DNA of 64,000 nt from Gammaproteobacteria bacterium (GCA_026708185.1 JAPOVK010000050.1:1-64000), one strand, 5' to 3'; shown: positions 41,187-50,797, counted from the stretch's first letter. Numbers and translations: made by a program. Notes: generated by a model from the letters alone, not told the origin.

Positions 41187-42830
41187 CTATGCGCGGTGTC
41201 GGAGCACCTGCCCGGCCCGGGCCTCCGTCAGCTCCCCGTCGAGCACATGGATCTCGCCGTTCACCAGGGTCGCCTTGTAGCCGATGCTGCCCTGCGTCAG
41301 GCGCGACGCGCCCGCAGGGAAGTCCATGACGCGGTAGGGGTGCGTCTCCGCGACGGTGTCCGCATCGAAGACGTTGATGTCGGCGCGCATGCCTGGTGAC
41401 AGCGCGCCGCGGTCCGGTAAGCCGAGGATGCGGGCTGCGCCGCTGGTGAGTCGACGGATGCCCTCGCCCATGGTGAAGAGGCCGTCCTCGCGGATCCAGT
41501 GCGACAGCACGAACGTCGCCCAGCCGGCGTCCATCACCATGCCGACGTGGGCGCCGGCGTCGCCGACGCCGAAGAAGACGCCCCCGGCGAAGAGGTCGCG
41601 GAGCGCCTTCAGGTTCTGGTTCTCGCCGACGTGGTTGAAGAGCGCCCGGCCGTCGGTCTCGTCCGAGATACGCAGCAAGGTCTCGGTCCAGTGCTCGCCT
41701 GCGGCATCCGCCATGGACGCGAGGTTGTTGTAGCTCCCGAGCGTGTGGTCCGGCGAGACACCGTCGCCGAGGTAGTACATCCACTCAGGCCGGGTCCAGC
41801 CCTTTTCCCAGCCCCGCGCTTCCTCGATGAGGTTTGCGCGCAAGGCGGGGTCGCGGATCGCGGCAAGCCGCTCGTCGACGCCCATGGCGCGGAGCTTGGC
41901 CCATCGCTCGATGCTGCCGGGCATGAGCGCCTGCACGCCGATCAGCGCGCCGCTTCCCCGCACCTGCGCCACGCCGGAGATGTCGCGTCCGGTTGCGATC
42001 TTGCGGATCGCCGCTAGGCGCTTGTTCCCGGCGTCGTCGTCGAAGCCCTGCAGCGTGGAGTTGAAGAGCATGCGCGCGCCAGTCGCACCGGCGACGTGGT
42101 CGACGTGGTCGAAGCGCATGCCGACGTGCTGGTAGAGCGCGTCGCGGCTTGCGATCTCGTTGCCGATCAGCACCAGTTCGTCGAGTTCGGCGAGAGTGCC
42201 GGGTACCGCACGGCCGTCGGGGATGCGATGGCCGCTGTAGCGGTTGGACGAGAACCCGACGGCGCCGCGGTCGATCGCCTCGCCCACCAGTCGCGCCATC
42301 TCGCGCTTCTCGTCGGCCGTCGCGTCGTCTTCGACGCCGCGCTCGCCCATCACGAAGTAGCGCAGCGCGCCGTGGCCAATCATGCCGGCGATGTTGATGC
42401 CGGGCCGGAGCCGCTCGACGGAGTCCAGGTAGCCGCCGTAGTCCACCCAGTCCCACGGCAGCCCGGTGAGGATCGACTGGCGTGGGATGTCCTCGACGGT
42501 CTCCATCATGCCGGCGAGGAGTTCGCGGTCTTCGGGTCGGCAGGGTGCGAAGGTGACGCCGCAGTTGCCGATCAGGGCCGTCGTGACACCGTGGCAGGAG
42601 ACCGGGCTTACGTGCGGGTCCCAGCAGATCTGCGCATCGAGGTGGGTGTGCAGATCGATGAATCCGGGCGTGACGGTCAACCCTTCGGCGTCGAGTTCGC
42701 GCCGGCCCTTGGCGTCCACCTTGCCGACGGCCGCTATCGTGCCGTCGTCGATGGCGACGTCGGCCGGTACCGGTTCACTGCCTAGGCCGTCGACGACATG
42801 GCCGCCTCGGATCACGAGTTCGTGCGACAT
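41187..42830 (-). CDS. Amidohydrolase, D-aminoacylase / DAN-like family
   Basis: 547 residues from ATG 42830. 'LVIRGGHVVDGLGSEPVPADVAIDDGTIAAVG' and 'VTPGFIDLHTHLDAQICWDPHVSPVSCHGVTTALIGNCGVTFAPCRPEDRELLAGMMETVEDIP' match the N-acyl-D-amino-acid deacylase group, with metal ligands in 'DLHTHLDAQ'. Later 'MIGHGALRYFVMG', 'YQHVGMRFDHVDHV' and 'GVGDAGAHVGMVMDAG' provide further metal/His/Asp sites; 'ALSPGMRADINVFDADTV' closes the barrel-beta domain. No signal peptide. Substrate uncertain. Confidence 0.92.
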   Translation of the reverse strand: MSHELVIRGGHVVDGLGSEPVPADVAIDDGTIAAVGKVDAKGRRELDAEGLTVTPGFIDLHTHLDAQICWDPHVSPVSCHGVTTALIGNCGVTFAPCRPEDRELLAGMMETVEDIPRQSILTGLPWDWVDYGGYLDSVERLRPGINIAGMIGHGALRYFVMGERGVEDDATADEKREMARLVGEAIDRGAVGFSSNRYSGHRIPDGRAVPGTLAELDELVLIGNEIASRDALYQHVGMRFDHVDHVAGATGARMLFNSTLQGFDDDAGNKRLAAIRKIATGRDISGVAQVRGSGALIGVQALMPGSIERWAKLRAMGVDERLAAIRDPALRANLIEEARGWEKGWTRPEWMYYLGDGVSPDHTLGSYNNLASMADAAGEHWTETLLRISDETDGRALFNHVGENQNLKALRDLFAGGVFFGVGDAGAHVGMVMDAGWATFVLSHWIREDGLFTMGEGIRRLTSGAARILGLPDRGALSPGMRADINVFDADTVAETHPYRVMDFPAGASRLTQGSIGYKATLVNGEIHVLDGELTEARAGQVLRHRA

Positions 42831-42900
42831 GCGGGGGGCTCTCCGCGTTTTTAGTTCGATGAGATTGTAGCCCGCTGGGACAAGGCGGTCGGGCCTTGAG

Positions 42901-43029
42901 CTAGAGGACGAACGCGTAGATAGCCAAGATGACCACTGCAATCGTGCCGTACAAGATGGCGAGCTTGGTGTGGGCCCACCACGCTCTGTCGAGCTTGAGG
43001 TCGCCTAGAATCACCCTATGCCGTTTCAT
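42901..43029 (-). CDS. Small single-span membrane protein (42 aa)
   Basis: From ATG 43029 with GAGGGA 8-9 nt upstream: a basic start 'MKRHRVILGDLKLDRAWWAHTK' then one hydrophobic helix 'LAILYGTIAVVILAIYAFVL' running to the stop. The ORF track starts further upstream without an SD. Not recognised. Confidence 0.6.
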   Translation of the reverse strand: MKRHRVILGDLKLDRAWWAHTKLAILYGTIAVVILAIYAFVL

Positions 43030-43096
43030 GGCTTGTTCCCTCAGCTTGGTCCGTGCTTGACACGACTGTTTGGGGTAGGCAGCAGTATCCAACCCG

Positions 43097-43261
43097 CTAA
43101 AGCCAGCCGAGCGCCTTGACTGCAGTGCCGAGCGCCGCGACTACGCCGACTGCGGCGATGGCCACTTTCCAAGCATCCATGGTCATGTCGTGCTCCATCT
43201 TGCGGATCTCGACCTTCAGCTTCTCAAGCTCCGTTTCCTTGCGTTTATCATCGTAGTCCAC
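43097..43261 (-). CDS. Small coiled-coil membrane protein (54 aa)
   Basis: From GTG 43261 (AAGGGAG upstream), preferred over the TTG at 43279: 'MDYDDKRKETELEKLKVEIRKMEHDM' forms a short amphipathic helix, followed by a hydrophobic segment 'WKVAIAAVGVVAALGTAVKALGWL'. Sixty-seven bp before the other small membrane protein. Codon use is more A/T-rich than the neighbours. Phage-type or small regulatory membrane proteins often look like this; function unknown. Confidence 0.6.
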   Translation of the reverse strand: MDYDDKRKETELEKLKVEIRKMEHDMTMDAWKVAIAAVGVVAALGTAVKALGWL

Positions 43262-43414
43262 GGGCCCGGCTCCCTTCAAGGCGCGTGCGCGGGTTGACTG
43301 TCAGACCCGCATTCTCGGTGTTCCCCCGTCGGGGCGAAACGGCAATCTGCCCTCACGTTTTGTAAGAGATCGCCCATGCGTGCGACACCAGGCTGTCGCT
43401 CGGCGGATGTGGCG

Positions 43415-44245
43415 CTACGACTGTGCGAGTGCCGTCAGACGCTCAAGGTGGGCGCCAAACCGTTCTGCGCCGGGCCAGCCCAGGTCGTGGTCGGACGCAC
43501 GCGCAAGCTGGACCTGCCAGCGACTGAAGTGCGCGGCTGCCGCCAGGCTCTCGGGCGCTGGCATCGCGACGCCTCGGGATGTCAATCCGGCGCGTACCGC
43601 CGGCCAGTCGAGGCGGATCGATGCGCTAGACAGGATGTCGCCGAGGAACGTCAATCGGTTGCCGGGATAAGCGGTGTCGAAGTCGTACAGGCAAGTGACG
43701 TTGTCGCCGCACACGAGCATGTTGCTTGCCGACCAATCGGTCTTGCACATCATCGGTGGAGCCGCGTCGGCCAGCGCGTCGAAGCCGGCGAGAGCACGGC
43801 GAACCGATGCGCTTTCCCAGTCCGGATGGCGCTTCAAGGTGGCTTTGATTCGGTCCACCGTGGCGGCGATATGCGACCGCGCCGCGGTCTCGTCGGGCGA
43901 CGTGGATGATTCGAAGAACTGGGCGAGTACGGCGCCGTAGTGGGCACTCACGGCCCGGATGGTATCGGCGCTCGCGCCGGATTCGATCACGTCGATCAGC
44001 CGTTTGCCGGCCACGTGAGCCACGGTGATCGTGTCCGGTTCACGACACGCCACCAGCTTCGGGAGGATCGGCACCGCGGTGTACGCGCGGTAGAAGGCGA
44101 GTTCGCGGGCCAGCTTGACGTTGGGCGGATCGCGGTAGTCGTTGTAGCGTTTGGTCACGCAACGCTGGCCGTCGATCGTCTCAATCCGCGCTTCGCTTCG
44201 GGCGCCCTGGGCGATCCTGACCGGGTCCGTCGTGGTGGCGGTCAA
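43415..44245 (-). CDS. Kinase-like phosphotransferase (APH-fold)
   Basis: 276 residues from TTG 44245 (the only start before the GFA gene). 'QGARSEARIETIDGQRCVTKRYNDYRDPP' gives the N-lobe Lys region, 'DAAPPMMCKTDWSASNMLVCGDNVTCLYDFDTAYPGNRLTFLGDILSS' the catalytic loop and DFD-type metal site. The usual HGDLHxGN is replaced by KTDWSASN, keeping the Asp and Asn. Aminoglycoside/choline-kinase-like fold; substrate unknown. Twelve nt after the GFA gene on the same strand. Confidence 0.78.
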   Translation of the reverse strand: MTATTTDPVRIAQGARSEARIETIDGQRCVTKRYNDYRDPPNVKLARELAFYRAYTAVPILPKLVACREPDTITVAHVAGKRLIDVIESGASADTIRAVSAHYGAVLAQFFESSTSPDETAARSHIAATVDRIKATLKRHPDWESASVRRALAGFDALADAAPPMMCKTDWSASNMLVCGDNVTCLYDFDTAYPGNRLTFLGDILSSASIRLDWPAVRAGLTSRGVAMPAPESLAAAAHFSRWQVQLARASDHDLGWPGAERFGAHLERLTALAQS

Positions 44246-44257
44246 TGTAACTCCTGA

Positions 44258-45109
44258 CTATCCGGGCGCTTCGGGGAAGCTCGGCAAGGCAGGGTCGACG
44301 ATGGACCACGCGGCCTTCGAGGCCGTGAAGATGTTGGCCTTGGCCCCTGCCTTCGGATCGTCGTCCAGGCAGCCGGCCGGGATCTGCATGTTCTCGGGGT
44401 CCCGACGCCGCGGCACCTGGGAACCGCAGGTGCGGCAGAACGCGGTGCCCTTCACCTTTGCCTCCGGCATCTTGTAGTTGACCACCTGCGCTTCGCCCGA
44501 TAGCCAGCGGAAGGCCTCGTGGCCGACCATGACCATGGTGGCGTGTGCCGCGCTCATCGCGCGTCGGCAGCGCGAGCAGTGGCAGTTGACCATGGCCGCC
44601 GGCTCGCCGTCGTATTCGAACGCGACCGCACCGCAGAGGCAACTGCCACCCGTCGCGCCCGGGGTGCTCGCGGTCCGATTCGGCTGTTCGACAGAGTGCG
44701 CGTCGGGCCCGAATTCCGGTGGATACTCGTCGTGCCGTGGAAGGTCGTCGACGATCGTGTGCCAGGGTGCCATCGAGCCGACGAAAAAGTGCATGCTGGG
44801 CCGCGTGCCCGGATCTTCGGCGACGTTGCCGAGCGGGATCAGCGCGAACGGTCCGCCGGGCGGGCAGGCCGGGACGCCGGAGCCGCAGCGCGGACAGAAG
44901 TTGCGCCAGCCGTGCGATGACGAGCGGTAGTGGGCCGCCTTCTCCTCGCCTTGGCGCCAGTGGAAGTGCTCAGGTGCCGAGACGGCGAAGGTCGCGAATG
45001 CCGCGCCGTGGAACTTTCGGCACATGGAGCAGTGGCAGTGGCCGATCTGGTCGACGGGACCGCTGATCTCGAAGGCGATGTCACCGCACAGGCAGCTTCC
45101 GGTCAGCAT
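44258..45109 (-). CDS. GFA-family protein with two zinc domains
   Basis: 283 residues containing two glutathione-dependent formaldehyde-activating (GFA/CENP-V) domains. Each has CxCG ('GSCLCGDIAFE', 'GSCLCGAVAFE'), CxCxxC ('GHCHCSMCRKFHGAAF', 'NCHCSRCRRAMSA'), and a final CxxCG ('FCPRCGSG', 'FCRTCGSQ'), enough for the two zinc ions per domain. Most family members have one domain; the duplication is unusual. True formaldehyde activation is not implied by the family name. Confidence 0.9.
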   Translation of the reverse strand: MLTGSCLCGDIAFEISGPVDQIGHCHCSMCRKFHGAAFATFAVSAPEHFHWRQGEEKAAHYRSSSHGWRNFCPRCGSGVPACPPGGPFALIPLGNVAEDPGTRPSMHFFVGSMAPWHTIVDDLPRHDEYPPEFGPDAHSVEQPNRTASTPGATGGSCLCGAVAFEYDGEPAAMVNCHCSRCRRAMSAAHATMVMVGHEAFRWLSGEAQVVNYKMPEAKVKGTAFCRTCGSQVPRRRDPENMQIPAGCLDDDPKAGAKANIFTASKAAWSIVDPALPSFPEAPG

Positions 45110-45136
45110 GGCGTCCTCCTTGAACCAGACGGTTGT

Positions 45137-46207
45137 TCAGACGTTGGGGATGATGTCGGCGGCGACTCGTTCGAGCACGTCGAAACGGGTGTCGAAGTTG
45201 GGCAGGATCATCACCTGGTCGAGGTCGGCGGCGGCGAGCACGGACAGCCGCTCGATCAGGTCGTCGCGCGTGCCGATCATCGACGACGCCTGGAGGATGT
45301 CGGGCGTTAGGAACTTCTCCTCCTCCGGAAGCACCCAGCAGTTGTGGCCGCCGTGGATGCGTTGGTGGCGACGGTCTGCGGGGTAGGACTCGATCAATGC
45401 GCGATAGTCGTCCCAGATCGCGGCCATGAACCCCGGCGGTCGGCGTCCGAAGTTGCGGAACTGGTCGTAGCTGAAGTGCACTGCGGCCATGGCCATGGCG
45501 CCGCACTCGGCCTTCACGCGGGGCGAGTCGACGGCTTCGCCGGGGTCCAAGACGACCATCGTGGTGAGCGCCGTCGTGTAGTAGCTGCTGCGGTCAATCT
45601 CGCGGCCAGCCTCCTCGGCGCCCGCCTCGATCATGCTCCAGATGCGCGCCATGACGGCGGGGTTGGCCGGCATGGCGAGGACGGCCCCGTCGCCGTGCTT
45701 GCCCGCAAGGGCCAGCGACTTCGGGCCGAATCCGGAGACATACATCGGAATGGGATGGTCGAAGTCGACGAAACCCTTGTCGGGCATGATGTGCCGGATC
45801 GGGCGTTCACCAGGACCTTGGCGGTAGACGGCCTCCTCGCCGCGCAGCAGGGGTCCGATGGTCGCCAGGTATTCGTCGAATGCCGCAATCCGCTGCGGCG
45901 GAAACCCCATCACGCGCATGGCGGTGTTTCCCGCGCCAACGCCGAAGAAGGTCCGCCCGGGCGCCAGCGCATTGATGGTCGCTATGCCGGATGCGTTGTT
46001 CGGTGCGGGCCTCGTCCCCGTGACGGCGACACCGGTGCCAAGGTGGATGGTGCTCGTCCGCGTCGCAGCGAGCGCCAGGGTCGCGTAGCAGTCCGACCAC
46101 AGCATTTGGCTGTCGGCCAGCCACGCGTGCGAATAGCCGAGTTCCTCGGCGCGCACCACGTAGTCGATGTCGTGGACGTGCGAGGCCACGCAGATGCCGA
46201 TGTCCAT
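45137..46207 (-). CDS. LLM-class F420-dependent oxidoreductase (3)
   Basis: 356 residues from ATG 46207; the 689-residue ORF runs through unrelated upstream sequence. 'MDIGICVASHVHDIDYVVRAEELGYSHAWLADSQMLWSDCYATLALAATRTSTIHLGTGVAVTGTR', then 'GRTFFGVGAGNTAMRVMGFPP' and 'IPMYVSGFGPKSLALAGKHGDGAVLA', as in F420-dependent N5,N10-methylene-H4MPT reductase-like LLM proteins. Third LLM protein in the window. Followed 28 nt later by the GFA gene on the same strand. Confidence 0.9.
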   Translation of the reverse strand: MDIGICVASHVHDIDYVVRAEELGYSHAWLADSQMLWSDCYATLALAATRTSTIHLGTGVAVTGTRPAPNNASGIATINALAPGRTFFGVGAGNTAMRVMGFPPQRIAAFDEYLATIGPLLRGEEAVYRQGPGERPIRHIMPDKGFVDFDHPIPMYVSGFGPKSLALAGKHGDGAVLAMPANPAVMARIWSMIEAGAEEAGREIDRSSYYTTALTTMVVLDPGEAVDSPRVKAECGAMAMAAVHFSYDQFRNFGRRPPGFMAAIWDDYRALIESYPADRRHQRIHGGHNCWVLPEEEKFLTPDILQASSMIGTRDDLIERLSVLAAADLDQVMILPNFDTRFDVLERVAADIIPNV

Positions 46208-46269
46208 GGATGTCCTTGGTCCGGGAGAGAGTGACAGTCTAAGCGCGCCGTGGGCGGGACGCGACGCCG

Positions 46270-47124
46270 TCAATCGGTCGGCTCGCCGAAGGCGATGATC
46301 GACGCCTTGGGCAACGTCGGGTTGCCGAAGTAGGCGATGCTCCCATCGTCGCCGCCCATGACCGCGAGCAGCGCCTCGCGATCCCCCGACAGGTTGACGA
46401 CCTCGTCGCAAGCAAGCGTTTCGGCTTCGAAGTACGCGAGAAGCAGTTCGCCGAGGTCGTAAAGGTGCGTGGGTTGCTGGGCGATGCCGGCCAGCCAACG
46501 GTCCTCGCAGGTGGCCACGAAGGCGCGCACGTAGGGCGGAAGGTTGCGCTCGCGCTGAAGGATGTCGAGCTTGCCGGACTGGATGATCCCCGGGCCGACC
46601 TGCACCGCCGCCTCGAACATGCCCGGGTGGTAGTCGCTGCGCCCGACCACGGCGAGACCGGCGGTGCGTACGCCGAGAATCCGCGTGTAGCCGTGTGGCG
46701 TCAATTCGCTCTCGATCTTGCCGTCCAGTTGCAGGAGCCCCAACGGTGAGACCGGGTTGAACACGGAAACGAAGCCGCTGCCGACGACCAGCCGATTGCC
46801 GCGCTCGAGAATCGCCTCCATGGCACTGACGCCCATGCCGAGGATGCTCGGTTGGTAGTCGGCGCGCCACACGTGGGCGACCAGGACGGTGTCGTCGACC
46901 ATGTCGACATGGATGCGCGGGTCGCTGCCGCGGAGCGCAGCGAGCGTGCCGGCGCCGGAGAGCCGCGTGTCGAAACGCTGCGTGCTCGGCATCGGCAAGG
47001 TGACGACGCCCGAGACCAGCGGCGCCTCGAACCGTGGCGCCGGGTCGTCCTGGCAGGCAGCTAGCCCGCCACCGGCGGCGATCGCCATGATCGCCGCCCG
47101 CGCGGCCTTCGCTGGCTTCGACAC
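46270..47124 (-). CDS. Lipoprotein with NAGPA-like (phosphodiester glycosidase) domain
   Basis: 284 residues from GTG 47124, which yields a lipoprotein signal 'MSKPAKAARAAIMAIAAGGGLAAC' (ATG 47088 is an alternative). 'ILERGNRLVVGSGFVSVFNPVSPLGLLQLDGKI', 'AAVQVGPGIIQSGKLDILQRERNLPPYVRAFVATCEDRWLAGIAQ' and 'LYDLGELLLAYFEAETLACDEVVNLSGDREALLAVMG' follow the NAGPA/DUF2233 pattern, in which the 'NLDGGxS' motif normally occurs; here it reads 'NLSGDREA'. Exported carbohydrate-related hydrolase fold with uncertain activity. Lies 24 nt after the molybdoenzyme gene, same strand. Confidence 0.75.
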   Translation of the reverse strand: MSKPAKAARAAIMAIAAGGGLAACQDDPAPRFEAPLVSGVVTLPMPSTQRFDTRLSGAGTLAALRGSDPRIHVDMVDDTVLVAHVWRADYQPSILGMGVSAMEAILERGNRLVVGSGFVSVFNPVSPLGLLQLDGKIESELTPHGYTRILGVRTAGLAVVGRSDYHPGMFEAAVQVGPGIIQSGKLDILQRERNLPPYVRAFVATCEDRWLAGIAQQPTHLYDLGELLLAYFEAETLACDEVVNLSGDREALLAVMGGDDGSIAYFGNPTLPKASIIAFGEPTD

Positions 47125-47147
47125 CTCCCCGTGGTGCCAGCGGGGTG

Positions 47148-49361
47148 CTAGGCGACCTTGATCGGCAGCGCGCGGTGGCGGGTGCCGGTCGCCGCGAACA
47201 GCGCATTCACCAGCGCGGGCGCCACCGGTGGAACACCGGGCTCGCCGACGCCGGCGGGCAGCCGGCCTTGGGCAGGCACCAGTTCCACGGAAGTGGCAGG
47301 TGCTTCGGACATGCGCAGCAGCGGGTAGTCGTGGAAGTTGCTTTGCGCCACCACGCCGTCGGCCATGTCGATCTTGCCGTGCAGGGCGAGCGACAACCCG
47401 AACACGACCGCGCCCTCCATCTGCGCGACGCACGTGTCGGCGTTGACGTAGGTGCCGCAGTCCAGCACGACGTAGGCGTTCGAGACCTTCGGCGTGCCGT
47501 TGACCGCGCTCGCCTCCAGAACCACCGCGACGTAGGAACGGAAGCTGTGGTGAACGGCGAACCCGAGCCCGGTGCCTTCCGGTCGCGGCCGATCCCATTC
47601 CGACAGAGCCCGCACCCGTTCAATGACGTGGCGCAGACGACCGACGTCCAGGCCGTGGCCCTCGGGCGGCTGCATGCCGGGGACCTTGAGTACGCCGCTC
47701 GCCGGCAGGATCTCCAGGCGGTGCTCGATCGGGTCGCGTCCTACCGCCGCGGCCATCTCGTCAGCGAAAACGTTGGCGGAGAACGCGTGGAAGATGTTGC
47801 ACACCGAACGCATCCAACCGACGCGCACGCCCGGACGCAGGCCAGCGAACTCCATGCGCTGGTTCTCGACCGTGTACGGCAGATTGGAGAATCCCATCTC
47901 GAGTTCCCAATCCGCCGGCATGGTGGCGCCACCGTCGAACACGGTGGTGATCGAGGGAAACGCGGTGCGTTCCAGCCACGCCTTGGGGTGGCCGCGCTCG
48001 TCGATCGCCGCGCGGTGGTATTGCGCGCTCGACGCATGGAAGTAGTCGTGGCGGATGTCGTCCTCGCGCGACCATTGCACCCGGATCGGGCGGCCGAGGC
48101 GCTTGGAGAGTTCCACGGCCTCGAGCCCGAAGTCCGGCTTCGACTTGCGCCCGAAGGCGCCGCCGAGCAGCGTCGGGGTGACCGTGACGTTCTCGGGTTC
48201 GTAGCCGAGCCAAGCCGCGACCAGACCGCGGGCGGACTGCGGATCCTGGAACGGCCCGTGGACCACGCACATGCCGCCCGACACGTCCGCGATTGCCACC
48301 GGTGGTTCCATCGGCGCGTGCGCCAGGAACGGCGTCTCGTAGGTTGCGGAGAGTTCCGTCATGCCCTCGGCGAAGACAGCGTCCACGTCGCCCTTCTCGG
48401 AGTCGGGGACCGGCGTGCCCGGCTGGGCCAGCGCCTTGCGCAACTCCTCCTGCAGGGTGTCGCTGGAGAACGTCTGGTTGGGGCTGTCCGTCCACTCGAT
48501 CTCGAGGTCGCGGGCGATGCGCATCGCCGTGTAGGTGTCGTCCGCGACCACCGCGACGCCGCCGACGGGATTGAACACCGGCCCCGCGCTCGCGGACGGG
48601 TCGAGGATCTCGATCCCGAGTAAGCCCGGCGCCGTGTTCGGCTTGTTGAGGATGTTCTTCACGCCGCCGCCGAGCCAAGGACAACGGACCACGACCGCGG
48701 TCGCCATGTTCGGCATCTGGAAGTCCGCGCCGTACGTACCCTTGCCGCGGACGATGTCGGCGGCGTCGACGTGCACGGCATGTTTACCGATGTAGCGGTG
48801 CTCGGCCTCGCTCTTGCGCGGCGGATCTTCCGGTACGGGCAGAGTGGCCGCGATGCCGGCGAGGTCGCCGTAGCCGAGCCGTTGGCCGCTGCCAGCGTGG
48901 ATCACCTCGTGGTTCGTAGCCTCGACCTCGTCGACACCCACCCCCCAATGCTGCGCCGCCGCTTGGCGAAGCATCAGCCGAGCGGCGGCCCCGGCGGTGC
49001 GCAGGCGCTCGTAGTTCAAGAGGATGCTGCGCGACCCGTCGGTGTTCTGGTCGCCGTACTTGGCGTCGCCGTCCGCCTGGTCGACGACCACCCGCGACCA
49101 ATCGGCGTCCAACTCGTCGGCGACGACTTGGGCGAGCGCAGTGCGGATGCCTTGGCCCATCTCCGAGCGGTGCGCGGTGACGTGAACGGTGCCGTCGGGC
49201 TCGAGCGCCAGGAACAGGTTGGGCACGAACGGTTCGGTGGCGACCGGCGGCCTCGGTGTCCGCGCACAACTCGGCAGGCAGGCGCCGAGCACGAAGACGC
49301 CCGATACGCCCAGGAAGTTGCGCCGCGATAGGTCCGGTGAAAGGTTGGTGATGGCGTTCAT
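47148..49361 (-). CDS. Molybdopterin subunit of xanthine-dehydrogenase-family hydroxylase (IorB-like)
   Basis: 737 residues with a Tat signal ('[19 protein letters not shown]'). Two-domain aldehyde oxidase/xanthine dehydrogenase large subunit: '[36 protein letters not shown]', '[37 protein letters not shown]' and the active-site '[30 protein letters not shown]', where the Glu of 'GEPGVPP' acts as base. Pairs with the [2Fe-2S] subunit (4-nt ATGA overlap), as in isoquinoline 1-oxidoreductase. No FAD subunit, as in other Ior-type enzymes that pass electrons to cytochromes. Substrate unknown. Confidence 0.93.
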   Translation of the reverse strand: MNAITNLSPDLSRRNFLGVSGVFVLGACLPSCARTPRPPVATEPFVPNLFLALEPDGTVHVTAHRSEMGQGIRTALAQVVADELDADWSRVVVDQADGDAKYGDQNTDGSRSILLNYERLRTAGAAARLMLRQAAAQHWGVGVDEVEATNHEVIHAGSGQRLGYGDLAGIAATLPVPEDPPRKSEAEHRYIGKHAVHVDAADIVRGKGTYGADFQMPNMATAVVVRCPWLGGGVKNILNKPNTAPGLLGIEILDPSASAGPVFNPVGGVAVVADDTYTAMRIARDLEIEWTDSPNQTFSSDTLQEELRKALAQPGTPVPDSEKGDVDAVFAEGMTELSATYETPFLAHAPMEPPVAIADVSGGMCVVHGPFQDPQSARGLVAAWLGYEPENVTVTPTLLGGAFGRKSKPDFGLEAVELSKRLGRPIRVQWSREDDIRHDYFHASSAQYHRAAIDERGHPKAWLERTAFPSITTVFDGGATMPADWELEMGFSNLPYTVENQRMEFAGLRPGVRVGWMRSVCNIFHAFSANVFADEMAAAVGRDPIEHRLEILPASGVLKVPGMQPPEGHGLDVGRLRHVIERVRALSEWDRPRPEGTGLGFAVHHSFRSYVAVVLEASAVNGTPKVSNAYVVLDCGTYVNADTCVAQMEGAVVFGLSLALHGKIDMADGVVAQSNFHDYPLLRMSEAPATSVELVPAQGRLPAGVGEPGVPPVAPALVNALFAATGTRHRALPIKVA

Positions 49362-49828
49362 GATGCGTTCCCCCCGGTGCGTTGCGCGGCCGCTTCATGG
49401 ATCGCCGCGCGGATGCGGACGTACGTGCCGCAGCGGCAGAGGTTGCCGGCCATCGCGGTGTCGATATCGGCGTCGGTGGGCGATGCGTTGCCGTCGAGCA
49501 GCGCCGCTGCCGACATCAGTTGTCCCGACTGACAGTAGCCGCACTGCGCAACGTTGTTCTTGACCCAGACTTCGAGAAGCTCCGGGTGCGCGGCCTCCAG
49601 CGCTTCAATGGTGGTGATCGGGACGTCGGCGGCGCCGGACACCGGGAGTTGGCAAGACCTCACCGGGCTGCCGTTGACGTGCACGGTGCAGGCGCCGCAG
49701 TAGCTGCCGCCGCAGCCGAACTTGGTGCCGGTCAGGCCCAAGTGATCGCGCAGCACCCAGAGCAGCGGTGTGTCGGGAGCCACGTCGGCTTCGACGTCGC
49801 GCCCGTTGACGTTGAGTTTCAGTGCCAT
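49358..49828 (-). CDS. [2Fe-2S] subunit of Ior-type hydroxylase
   Basis: 156 residues from ATG 49828. First cluster '[20 protein letters not shown]' and second '[17 protein letters not shown]...[19 protein letters not shown]' give the two [2Fe-2S] sites of the small subunit. No signal peptide, so it should be exported bound to its Tat-tagged partner. Overlaps the molybdopterin gene by 4 nt. Confidence 0.95.
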   Translation of the reverse strand: MALKLNVNGRDVEADVAPDTPLLWVLRDHLGLTGTKFGCGGSYCGACTVHVNGSPVRSCQLPVSGAADVPITTIEALEAAHPELLEVWVKNNVAQCGYCQSGQLMSAAALLDGNASPTDADIDTAMAGNLCRCGTYVRIRAAIHEAAAQRTGGNAS

Positions 49829-49962
49829 GGAGAAGGCCTTTAAGGTCGCGTGGACAGTTCCGAGGGTACTTGGCGGCACGGTCGACGGCAACGGTCGCGG
49901 GCAATCACCGTGCCGCGCCGAGATCGGTGGACACCCTCAAGGGCCCGCCAGTCCAGATCCTT

Positions 49963-50730
49963 CTAGCGGTCGCCCAGGGCCTTGAGCATCCGCTTCAACG
50001 CGAAGTGGCGATAGCTGCCCAGGATCAACTCCCGGACCTCGTCCCAGTCGATCCGGTCCTCCACGTCGAGGTCGATCCAGCCCCGGTGGCCGATGTAGCG
50101 GGGGATCGTGTAGCGCGGGTCGTCGGTGAGCGTGGCCTGCAGGGCCGCGCCGACCCAGGTCTCGATCGTCATCCGCCGCCGGTAGCGGTGCACCGTCGCG
50201 AAGGTCTTCTTGCCCGCCTTGAACGCCGGTGTGCCGAACTGCCGTCCTTCGCCGGTCTCAGGCAGTTCGGCGCACATCTCGCGCAACCGTTCGAGTTTTT
50301 CGCGGGCGTGGGGGGCGGACAGCGGATCGAACTCCTCCGGATCGATGGTCTCCGTCGGCGGTTCGATGTCGAGCGGCGGGCCGAGCGCCTCGACCAGTTC
50401 GGACGGCGCGACGTTCACGTAGGCCTCGCGCACGCGCATCGCAATGTTGTACCAGTCGTTGCCCTGATCGAGGTGCACACCGAGCCAGCCCTTGGGACCG
50501 ACATACTGGGGCACGAAGTAGTGCTCGGGCTCGCCGCTGACGTGCATCTGCTGAGCGCCTTGGGGTGCGTGCACCCACAGCGCGATGCGACCGTCGCCGT
50601 GGTGGTTGACGGCTAACGTGGCGAAGGTCTTGCCGCGCACCTTGAAGTCCGGCATGCCGTGGCCGGGGCGCACATCCACTTCGGGGAGCGCGCAGACCTC
50701 CTGCACGGCAGCCTTGATGTCCTTACCCAT
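49963..50730 (-). CDS. Tandem YjbR/MmcQ-type protein
   Basis: 255 residues from ATG 50730. Two copies of the YjbR (CyaY-like fold) domain: 'KVRGKTFATLAVNHHGDGRIALWVHAPQGAQQMH...YVGPKGWLGVHLDQGNDW' and 'FKAGKKTFATVHRYRRRMTIETWVGAALQATLT...YIGHRGWIDLDVEDRIDW'. The shared 'Y.G..GW.....' and 'K.FA(T)' segments mark the repeat. DNA-binding or MmcQ-like roles are suggested for relatives; nothing in the window fixes one. Confidence 0.85.
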   Translation of the reverse strand: MGKDIKAAVQEVCALPEVDVRPGHGMPDFKVRGKTFATLAVNHHGDGRIALWVHAPQGAQQMHVSGEPEHYFVPQYVGPKGWLGVHLDQGNDWYNIAMRVREAYVNVAPSELVEALGPPLDIEPPTETIDPEEFDPLSAPHAREKLERLREMCAELPETGEGRQFGTPAFKAGKKTFATVHRYRRRMTIETWVGAALQATLTDDPRYTIPRYIGHRGWIDLDVEDRIDWDEVRELILGSYRHFALKRMLKALGDR

Positions 50731-50797
50731 CGGTCCCCCTTGTCCGGCAGCGGCGTGTCCGGCAGCGGCGCAATGTAACACGCGCTATGATCGGCGA

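Noticed and set aside
43280-43414. Possible tRNA or small RNA between small ORFs and the kinase-like gene
   Set aside because: A GCGGGT/ACCCGC stem is visible but no cloverleaf, T-loop GTTCRA or CCA end could be assembled.
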